DNA of 64,000 bases from Caldimonas manganoxidans ATCC BAA-369 (lineage in GTDB: Bacteria > Pseudomonadota > Gammaproteobacteria > Burkholderiales > Burkholderiaceae_C). The notes beneath the pieces are model-generated. The model saw nothing but the letters and a program-made list of their open reading frames with translations, did no database searches and was not told the origin of the DNA. The stretch covers positions 16,932 through 80,931 of the forward strand of contig NZ_KB905943.1 of assembly GCF_000381125.1 (NCBI RefSeq). Reading direction: 5' to 3'. Shown piece by piece: positions 15,493 through 21,608 of the stretch. Positions within the stretch are counted from its first letter, which is position 1, and each line of letters starts with the position of its first letter. The translations under genes and the position numbers were made by a program.

Positions 15493-17070
15493 ATGAAGTA
15501 CCGGGATTTGCGTGATTTTTTGAGCCGGCTGGAGGCCATGGGGGAACTGCGGCGCGTTCACGAGCCCGTGTCCCCGGTCTTGGAAATGACCGCGTTGTGC
15601 GATCGCGTGCTCAAAGCCGGGGGGCCGGCGCTGTGGTTCGAGCAGCCGGTGGGGCATCGCATCCCGGTGCTGGGCAATTTGTTTGGCACCCCCAAACGGG
15701 TGGCCCTTGGCATGGGGCAGGACGATGTACAGGCCTTGCGGGGCATCGGGGAGCTGTTGGCCCGGCTGAAGGAGCCCGAGCCGCCGCGCGGGCTGAAAGA
15801 CGCCGGCCGGCTGGTGCAGATGGCCAAAGCGCTGTGGGACATGAAGCCGGCCGTGGTGCGGCGGGCACCGTGCCAGTCCGTGGTGTGGGAGGGGGCTGAC
15901 ATCGATCTGTCGCGCCTGCCCATCCAGCATTGCTGGCCGGGGGACGTGGCGCCGCTGATCACCTGGGGCTTGGTGGTGACGCGCGGGCCGCAGTCGGTGC
16001 CGCATCCGCGCACGCGCCAGAACCTGGGCATCTACCGTCAGCAGGTGATCGGGCCGCGGCAGTTGATCATGCGCTGGCTGGCCCACCGGGGCGGCGCGCT
16101 GGATTTCCGGGACTTCGCGCTGGCCAACCCAGGCCGGCCGTTTCCGATCGCGGTGGCTCTGGGGGCGGACCCGGCCACCATCCTGGGGGCGGTGACGCCG
16201 GTGCCCGACAGCCTGTCGGAATACCAGTTTGCCGGGCTGTTGCGCGGCTCGCGCACCGAGGTGGTGGCCACGGGGGTCGGGGAAGGATCGGTGCGGCTGC
16301 AAGTGCCCGCCAGCGCCGAGATCGTTTTGGAGGGGCACATCCCGGTGGCCGCCCCAGGCTACACGGGCACGTCGGCCCATGGCGTGCCGTTGAAGGAAAA
16401 GGGGGGATATCTGCACGCCTTGGAAGGCCCTTTTGGGGACCACACGGGCTATTACAACGAGCAGGACTGGTTTCCGGTGTTCGAGCTGTCTCGTATCACG
16501 ATGCGGGATGCGCCGATCTACCACTCCACCTACACCGGCAAACCGCCCGACGAGCCCGCGGTGCTGGGCGTGGCGCTCAACGAGGTGTTCGTGCCGATCT
16601 TGCGCAAGCAGTTTCCCGAGATCGTGGACTTTTACCTGCCACCGGAGGGCTGCAGTTACCGCATGGCGATCCTGAGCATGCGCAAGGCCTATGCGGGCCA
16701 TGCGAAGCGACTGATGTTCGGGGTGTGGAGTTTTTTGCGGCAGTTCATGTACACCAAGTTCATCGTGGTCACCGACGACGACGTGGACATCCGCTGCTGG
16801 GCCGATGTGATCTGGGCCATCACCACCCGGGCCGACCCGGTGCGCGACACCACCTTGGTGGAGCACACGCCGATCGACTATTTGGACTTCGCTTCGCCGA
16901 CGTCGGGCTTGGGCGGCAAGATGGGCATCGATGCGACGAACAAATGGCCGGGTGAAACGCAGCGCGAATGGGGCCGCTTGATCACGATGGACGCGCAAGT
17001 GCGCGCGCGCATGGATGCCCTGTACGAACGCTTGTTTTGCACGGCGGCGGCTGATGATGGCCCACGGTAA
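15493..17070 (+). CDS. ubiD: UbiD-family decarboxylase (4-hydroxy-3-polyprenylbenzoate decarboxylase)
   Basis: UbiD (525 aa) is a prenylated-FMN-dependent decarboxylase that removes the carboxyl group of the ubiquinone precursor 4-hydroxy-3-polyprenylbenzoate. It begins [21 protein letters not shown], as UbiD proteins do, and contains [22 protein letters not shown], the [11 protein letters not shown] segment with the conserved Glu, and the C-terminal [14 protein letters not shown] block. Its length fits ubiquinone-type UbiD rather than the wider decarboxylase clan. No ubiX partner (prFMN synthase) is present in the window. An exact palindrome sits just upstream. The last codons and the stop fall within a 13-base tandem repeat. 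Confidence 0.93.
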   Translation: MKYRDLRDFLSRLEAMGELRRVHEPVSPVLEMTALCDRVLKAGGPALWFEQPVGHRIPVLGNLFGTPKRVALGMGQDDVQALRGIGELLARLKEPEPPRGLKDAGRLVQMAKALWDMKPAVVRRAPCQSVVWEGADIDLSRLPIQHCWPGDVAPLITWGLVVTRGPQSVPHPRTRQNLGIYRQQVIGPRQLIMRWLAHRGGALDFRDFALANPGRPFPIAVALGADPATILGAVTPVPDSLSEYQFAGLLRGSRTEVVATGVGEGSVRLQVPASAEIVLEGHIPVAAPGYTGTSAHGVPLKEKGGYLHALEGPFGDHTGYYNEQDWFPVFELSRITMRDAPIYHSTYTGKPPDEPAVLGVALNEVFVPILRKQFPEIVDFYLPPEGCSYRMAILSMRKAYAGHAKRLMFGVWSFLRQFMYTKFIVVTDDDVDIRCWADVIWAITTRADPVRDTTLVEHTPIDYLDFASPTSGLGGKMGIDATNKWPGETQREWGRLITMDAQVRARMDALYERLFCTAAADDGPR

Positions 17071-17095
17071 TGGTGCCCGGTGATGGCGCCCGGTA
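17057..17095. repeat. Three 13-base tandem repeats across the ubiD stop codon
   Basis: Units at 17057-17069, 17070-17082 and 17083-17095 follow the pattern ATGGYGCCCGGTR with one to three differences; a fourth partial copy (ATGGGG) follows. The ubiD stop TAA lies at the junction of units one and two. Because the unit is 13 bases, a copy-number change would alter the frame after the stop but not the protein. It probably arose by slippage; no function is evident. Confidence 0.75.
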
Positions 17096-17109
17096 ATGGG
17101 GGCGTGTGT

Positions 17110-17299
17110 TCTGATTGGAAATGCGAACTGGCGTCCAGGCCGAGGCTGCGGTATCGTCTTGACGCCTGCTGGAATGCAGGTGTTTCCGATGCGCAGTCTC
17201 TGCGCGTAAGGAGCCCCGGACTTCTTCCCTCCGGAGCCCCGAAACGTGGCGTCACGCCACCCCCCCTCCGGCCGCCACGGCTCGGAGGGGTTTCTGTTT
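17110..17299 (+). ncRNA. Candidate structured small RNA or ubiD 3' UTR
   Basis: The 245-base gap between ubiD and the convergent ydcF-like gene has no convincing ORF but several strong hairpins on the plus strand. They are 17163-17182 (7-pair stem, loop TGGAAT), 17191-17205 (GCGCAG/CTGCGC), 17246-17260 (GTGGC/GCCAC) and a terminator at 17263-17299. GGA trinucleotides recur, one in the first hairpin loop and others in two direct copies of GGAGCCCCG (17210-17218 and 17233-17241). Repeated exposed GGA motifs are typical of CsrA/RsmA-binding RNAs. No promoter is obvious, so it may instead be the structured 3' end of the ubiD mRNA. Confidence 0.3.
17263..17299 (+). terminator. Intrinsic terminator downstream of ubiD
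   Basis: An 8-bp GC-rich stem, CCCCTCCG (17263-17270) with CGGAGGGG (17283-17290) and a 12-base loop, is followed by TTTCTGTTT. The T-tract is only on the plus strand, so it ends ubiD-side transcription (or the candidate sRNA), not the convergent ydcF-like gene. Confidence 0.75.
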
Positions 17300-17315
17300 G
17301 GGGGCTCGCGGTCGT

Positions 17316-18128
17316 TCAGTAGCCAAGCCTCAAGGCAAGCCATTCGCGCCAGGCATGGCGGTTTTCCAGCAGGCCGAGGAGGCTGGGGGTCCAGTGGGCC
17401 AGGTGCGAGGTCTGCGCAGGAAGCAGCCCCATGGGTGCCGGTTGGATCGTCAAATCGCTGCCGGCCAGCGCTTCGGTGAAGGCGCGTTGCGCGCGCGGCA
17501 TGTGCCAGACATGGGTGACCAGCACGATCTTGCGCACACCGGCATGGCGCAGCAATGCTGCAGTGCGGCCGGCGTTTTCGCGGGTATCGCGCGAAGTGTC
17601 TTCCACCCAGCGCAAGCTTGCGGCATATTCCTCCCGGGCGATGCGCTCGGCCACACGGGCTTCGGGGGTCACGGATTCAGGCAGGCCATGCGGGATGCCG
17701 CCGCTGTAGGCCACGGGCAGGCCGGTCTGCCGCGCCAGCCACAGCCCGTAGCGCAGGCGTTGCAGGCCGGTGTCGGACAGGTCTGACAGTCGGTAGTCGG
17801 GCGAGCGCGGCACCAGGCCGCCGCCCAGCACGACGATGGCCACGCTCGGTGGTGCTTTGCCTTGGGCTTTGGCCTGGGTCTTCAACTCGTCCAGGTCCAA
17901 GGGGCCGAGCGCTGGCGGCACCCGCAGCACAAAGGATTGCGTGATCCAAGCCCAGCCGGTGGTCGAGCCCAGCCACAGTCCTGCACAGGCCAGCAACACC
18001 AGCGCAATGCCCAGGCCGCGACGTGGGCGCAGTTGGCGCAGGCCAATGAGCAGCAGCACGATGAATGCCCCCGGCGGCAGCACCAAGGCCAGCACATAGG
18101 GAAGGTAGGGCGCGAGGCTGTCGGTCAT
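17316..18128 (-). CDS. YdcF-like DUF218 membrane protein (ElyC/SanA type)
   Basis: A 270-residue inner-membrane protein with two N-terminal transmembrane helices (about residues 11-30 and 40-60) and a DUF218 domain. The domain carries AIVVLGGGLV, then YSGGIPHGLPES, then HAGVRKIVLVTHVWHMPRA. The order (GGG motif, SGG loop, TH-x-x-H-x-x-R) is that of YdcF/SanA/ElyC proteins, which have been linked to envelope and undecaprenyl-carrier homeostasis. The start is the ATG at 18128; the frame extends 22 codons upstream without other support. The gene is divergent from msrA (130 bases) and convergent with ubiD. The reaction is unknown. Confidence 0.8.
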   Translation of the reverse strand: MTDSLAPYLPYVLALVLPPGAFIVLLLIGLRQLRPRRGLGIALVLLACAGLWLGSTTGWAWITQSFVLRVPPALGPLDLDELKTQAKAQGKAPPSVAIVVLGGGLVPRSPDYRLSDLSDTGLQRLRYGLWLARQTGLPVAYSGGIPHGLPESVTPEARVAERIAREEYAASLRWVEDTSRDTRENAGRTAALLRHAGVRKIVLVTHVWHMPRAQRAFTEALAGSDLTIQPAPMGLLPAQTSHLAHWTPSLLGLLENRHAWREWLALRLGY

Positions 18129-18258
18129 GGACGGCGGTCGAGGCAATGGGATGCTGGATTGTGCTGCTGGGATTGTGCAGGAAAGCCCCTGCAAGTTGCC
18201 GCCCCAAGGCAGGATCGGTGCTGCACTTCGTTAAGCTTGTCGGCTTTGGAGTCTGGCG

Positions 18259-18801
18259 ATGTCCGAAGCGCAAGAAATCACGCTGGCTGGCGGCTGTTTC
18301 TGGTGTCTGGAGGCGGTGTTCGACCGTGTCGAGGGTGTGCTCGACGTGGAGTCGGGCTATTCGAATGGGAGCTGGCACAGCCCCAGCTATGAGCAGGTGT
18401 GCTCGGGCCAAACCGGTCATGCCGAGGTCGTGCGTGTGCGCTTCGATCCGCAGCGCATCAGCTTGCGCGAGATTCTGGAAATTTTCTTCACGATTCACGA
18501 TCCGACGACCCTGAACCGGCAAGGCCACGACGTGGGCCCCCAGTACCGCTCGGGCATTTATTTCCACACGGCCGAACAGGAACGTGTGGCGCGTGCGCTG
18601 ATCGCCGAGCTGAGCGCAGCGGGGGTGTGGAAGGATCCCATCGTGACCGAGGTCGCTCCGGTGGACAACTATTGGCCGGCCGAAGCCTATCACCAGGACT
18701 ATTTCCTGAAGCATCCCGAGCAAGGCTATTGCGTGCATGTCGTGGCGCCCAAGGTGGAGGAGTTCCGCCGACGCTTTGCTCACAAGGTGCGCAAGGGATG
18801 A
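18259..18801 (+). CDS. msrA: Peptide-methionine (S)-S-oxide reductase
   Basis: MsrA (180 aa) reduces methionine-S-sulfoxide in oxidised proteins. The catalytic motif GGCFWCLEAVF has Cys13 as nucleophile, and the downstream DPTTLNRQGHDVGPQYRSGI is nearly invariant. A C-terminal Cys in EQGYCVHV is the likely resolving cysteine. There is no signal peptide, so it is cytoplasmic. Its stop overlaps the start of an ABC ATPase (ATGA), which ties it to the metal-transport-like cluster that follows. A repair enzyme beside metal uptake suggests a shared stress context, but this is inference. Confidence 0.96.
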   Translation: MSEAQEITLAGGCFWCLEAVFDRVEGVLDVESGYSNGSWHSPSYEQVCSGQTGHAEVVRVRFDPQRISLREILEIFFTIHDPTTLNRQGHDVGPQYRSGIYFHTAEQERVARALIAELSAAGVWKDPIVTEVAPVDNYWPAEAYHQDYFLKHPEQGYCVHVVAPKVEEFRRRFAHKVRKG

Positions 18802-19439
18802 TCGCCTGGCGCGACCTGAGCGTGCAGTATCCGCGCGGTCCGTGGCTGCGCTTTGCCGACATGCAGCTCGACACCGGGCGCACGCTGTTGTTGCGTGGCG
18901 CCTCGGGCACCGGCAAGTCGAGTTTGCTGGCCTTGCTGGCCGGCTTGTCGAGCCCCACGAGCGGCGACATCGAGGTCGATGGCGTGCCGCTGCATCGCTT
19001 GACCCCACGCCAGCGCGATGCCTGGCGCGCCGCGCATCTGGGTGTGTTGCCGCAGCGGCTGCATTTGAGCCAGAGCCTGAGCGTGGCCGACAATCTGGCC
19101 TTGGCCCTGTGGGCCGGGGGGCGGGCGCATCAAGCGGCCCAGCGGGTGCCGCAGGTGTTGCAGCGCTTGGGCGTGGCCGATCTGGCCGGGCGCCGACCGC
19201 ATGAGCTCAGCGTGGGGCAGGCGCAGCGGGTGGCTTTGGCGCGTGCGCTGCTGTGCGAGCCCCGCCTGCTGTTGGCCGACGAGCCCACCGCCAGCCTGGA
19301 CGATGCATCGGCCGCCGATGTGCTGGCGCTGCTGCGTGAGCTGAGCCGCGAACGGGGCGCGACCCTGGTCATCGCCACCCACGACTCACGGGTCGTGCAG
19401 GCGCTGGCGGCCGACGATCCGGTGGAGATGCGGCTGTGA
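18798..19439 (+). CDS. ABC transporter ATP-binding protein, Zrg/LolD-like
   Basis: A 213-residue ATPase with Walker A GASGTGKSS (about residues 35-43), Q-loop in GVLPQRL, signature LSVGQAQRVALARAL, Walker B LLLADEP and H-loop THDSR. It starts at the ATG that overlaps the msrA stop, and its own stop overlaps the GTG of the permease gene. It belongs to the MacB/LolD class that partners FtsX-type permeases. With the downstream permease, small Cys/His protein and DUF3299 protein, the layout resembles the zrg zinc-uptake cluster described in Vibrio cholerae. The signature deviates (VGQ rather than GGQ), which is acceptable in this class. Confidence 0.88.
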   Translation: MIAWRDLSVQYPRGPWLRFADMQLDTGRTLLLRGASGTGKSSLLALLAGLSSPTSGDIEVDGVPLHRLTPRQRDAWRAAHLGVLPQRLHLSQSLSVADNLALALWAGGRAHQAAQRVPQVLQRLGVADLAGRRPHELSVGQAQRVALARALLCEPRLLLADEPTASLDDASAADVLALLRELSRERGATLVIATHDSRVVQALAADDPVEMRL

Positions 19440-20641
19440 ATCTTGCGCGTCTGTCCTGGACCTACCTGTGGGCACGCCCTTGGGCGACCTTGCTGCATCT
19501 GGGCCTGCTGAGTTTGAGTTTGGCTTCCATCACCTTGGTGTTGCTGGTGAGCGAGCAGATCGAGAAAGGACTGCAGCGCGACTTGGCCGGCATCGACCTG
19601 GTGGTGGGGGCCAAGGGCAGCCCGATGCAGCTCATTTTGGCCGGTGTGTTCCATTTGGACGTGCCCACGGGCAACATCCCGGCCGAAGAGGTGCAGCGCT
19701 GGCGCGCGCATCCCTTGGTCGAGGCGGTCATTCCGGTGTCGCTGGGCGACAGCTACCGGGGGTTTCGCATCGTGGGCACCGAGCCTGCGTACCTGACACA
19801 TTATGGTGCGAGGTTCGCCCAGGGGCGTGTGTGGCGCGAGACGCTGGAGGCGGTGCTGGGCGCCGATGTGGCCGCACGCACGGGGCTGCGGGTGGGCGAC
19901 CGCTTCGTCGGCGTGCATGGTTTGGGCGGCGAGGGCGAAGCCCATGGTGAGACGCCCTACACCGTGGTGGGGGTGCTCGAACGCAGTGGGCGGGTGCTGG
20001 ACCGGCTGATCCTTACCTCGACCGAGTCGGTCTGGGAGGTCCATGAGGCCGCGACCGCGCTGGACGAGGCCGATCGGCGCGAGCTGGAAGCCGAGCGAGA
20101 GGTGACGCTCCTGCTGCTGCGTTACCGCAGCCCGCTGGCGGCCGTGAGCCTGCCGCGGCTGATCAATGCCGAGACGGCGCTGCAGGCCGCGTCTGCGGCC
20201 CAGGAGACGGCCCGCTTGTTGCGCATCGTCGGCGTGGGCGTCGATGTGGTGCGTGGCTTCGGGTGGGTGCTGCTGGCCGTGGCGGCGCTGTCGGTGCTCA
20301 TGGGTCTGTACCATGCCGTGCGGGAGCGGGCCTACGATTTGGCCATGCTGCGCATGCTGGGGGCGCCGCCGCACAGGGTGGCCGCCGTGGTGCTGGCCCA
20401 GGCGTTGTGGCTGGTCGCAGGCGGCTTGCTGTTGGGCTTGGCCCTGGGTCATGGCCTGACCGCGTGGTTGGGATGGCTCCTGGCGCAGCGTGCCTCGGTG
20501 GCGTTGAGCGGCTGGACGTGGCTCAGCGCCGAGTGGGCGGTGGTGGCCGGGGCTCTGGCCGTGGCGGTGTGCTGTGCGGCCTTGCCGGCTTGGCAGGCGT
20601 ACCGGCTCGACGTCATGCGGCTGTTGCAAGCGCCGCGCTGA
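19436..20641 (+). CDS. FtsX/MacB-family ABC transporter permease, Zrg-like
   Basis: A 401-residue permease: one N-terminal membrane helix (about residues 18-40), a large periplasmic domain with VVGAKGSPMQLILAGVFHLDVPTGNIP, and three C-terminal helices. The VVGAKGSP...Q segment is typical of a distinct permease group often found with DUF3299 proteins. GTG start, overlapping the upstream stop by four bases, which indicates translational coupling. With one ATPase and one four-helix permease it would act as a dimer. Metal (zinc or copper) uptake or handling is inferred from neighbours, not from any residue in this protein. Confidence 0.85.
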   Translation: MNLARLSWTYLWARPWATLLHLGLLSLSLASITLVLLVSEQIEKGLQRDLAGIDLVVGAKGSPMQLILAGVFHLDVPTGNIPAEEVQRWRAHPLVEAVIPVSLGDSYRGFRIVGTEPAYLTHYGARFAQGRVWRETLEAVLGADVAARTGLRVGDRFVGVHGLGGEGEAHGETPYTVVGVLERSGRVLDRLILTSTESVWEVHEAATALDEADRRELEAEREVTLLLLRYRSPLAAVSLPRLINAETALQAASAAQETARLLRIVGVGVDVVRGFGWVLLAVAALSVLMGLYHAVRERAYDLAMLRMLGAPPHRVAAVVLAQALWLVAGGLLLGLALGHGLTAWLGWLLAQRASVALSGWTWLSAEWAVVAGALAVAVCCAALPAWQAYRLDVMRLLQAPR

Positions 20642-20741
20642 GAGGCTCGGGCCGGCCCAGTGGCACCGGATGAACCTTTGGGCCGGCGGCGGGTCGATGA
20701 AACGAGCCGTGTCTTTGATGATGTGTGAAGGCTGTCGTCGC

Positions 20742-21002
20742 ATGAAATCCAGGTTCCCGTCTTTGTTGCTGGCTTTGGCGTTGACTTCGGGGGGCGCCCT
20801 GGCCTGGGCCCAGACGGCCCCAGCGCTGTCGGACCATGTCAAGAAGGACATCGAGCGCCACCGTGCGATGGCCGCTGCCCATGAGGCCGCGGCACGTTGT
20901 CTGGAGTCTGGCAAGAGCGAGGAGTCCTGCCTGAAAGAGCTGCAGGCGGCCTGCAAGGGCTTGGGCATCGGCAAGTACTGTGGCATGCGCCACGTTCATT
21001 GA
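20742..21002 (+). CDS. Small secreted Cys/His protein, unknown function
   Basis: An 86-residue protein with a clear signal peptide (MKSRFPSLLLALALTSGGALAWA). The mature part of about 63 residues is helical and polar, with four cysteines (RCLES, ESCLKE, AACKG, KYCGMRH) and histidines, ending in HVH. The spacing suggests two disulfides or a metal site. ATG at 20742 was chosen because it starts the signal peptide; longer in-frame starts lie upstream. It stands between the FtsX-type permease and the DUF3299 gene, where the zrg cluster has the His-rich periplasmic binding protein ZrgA, so it may be the periplasmic metal carrier of this system. I do not recognise a characterised family. Confidence 0.7.
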   Translation: MKSRFPSLLLALALTSGGALAWAQTAPALSDHVKKDIERHRAMAAAHEAAARCLESGKSEESCLKELQAACKGLGIGKYCGMRHVH

Positions 21003-21011
21003 GTCGGGCTC

Positions 21012-21533
21012 ATGATCGACCGTCGTGGCGTGGTCGCTGGCTTGCTGCTTCTGGCGGCTCGTGGGGGTTGGGCACAGTCGGCCCCAGCGCGAGGCGCGGC
21101 GGGGTTGGTGGCGCCATTGGGTAGCGGGCCGGGCTACCACAGCCCGGACAGCCCGATTCCTCCTTTGCAAGAGCGCGAGGGGGTGCTGTCCTGGAAGCGG
21201 CTCGCTGCGGTTCAGACCCGGGCCGAACGCCAGCGGCTGCGGCCGATCTTCCCGGCCGACGTGAAGGCGCTGGACCAGCAGATCGTCAAGGTGCAGGGTT
21301 TCATGATGCCGTTGGACGCCAGCGAGCGTCAGTACCACTTTTTGTTGTCGGCCGTGCCCACGACGTGCTCGTTTTGCATTCCCGCCGGCCCGGAAGGGCT
21401 GGTCGAGGTGCGGGCCAAGACGCCGGTGCGTTACAGCGTGGATCCGGTGGTGGTCCAAGGGCGGCTGTCCGTGCTGGACAACGACCCCTACGGATTGTTC
21501 TACCGTCTGACCGATGCGCAGCCGGCGCGCTGA
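21012..21533 (+). CDS. DUF3299-family secreted protein (ZrgD-like)
   Basis: A 173-residue exported protein with an N-terminal twin-arginine-like signal (MIDRRGVVAGLLLLAARGGWAQ). The body carries the DUF3299 pattern: DQQIVKVQGFMMPLD, then YHFLLSAVPTTCSFCIPAGP, then VVVQGRLSVLDNDPYGLFYRL. The CSFC pair could bind a metal. Nine bases separate it from the small Cys/His gene, so one operon from msrA to here is likely. DUF3299 proteins accompany FtsX-type ABC transporters in zinc-uptake clusters; their biochemical role is not established. Confidence 0.8.
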   Translation: MIDRRGVVAGLLLLAARGGWAQSAPARGAAGLVAPLGSGPGYHSPDSPIPPLQEREGVLSWKRLAAVQTRAERQRLRPIFPADVKALDQQIVKVQGFMMPLDASERQYHFLLSAVPTTCSFCIPAGPEGLVEVRAKTPVRYSVDPVVVQGRLSVLDNDPYGLFYRLTDAQPAR

Positions 21534-21608
21534 GCGCGTCCCTGCCGGGGGCGCCCAAGCGGGGGCGTGAACTCGCTACACTGGGCAGATACTGCCCTTC
21601 AGGCTCAC

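Noticed and set aside
15481..17343. A 620-codon minus-strand frame opposite ubiD
   Set aside because: No domain or start signal; ubiD is intact on the plus strand.
18798..20641. Lol-type lipoprotein export as the role of the first ABC transporter
   Set aside because: A genuine lolC-lolD pair is at 55.6-57.5 kb, and the DUF3299 and Cys/His neighbours point to metal handling instead.
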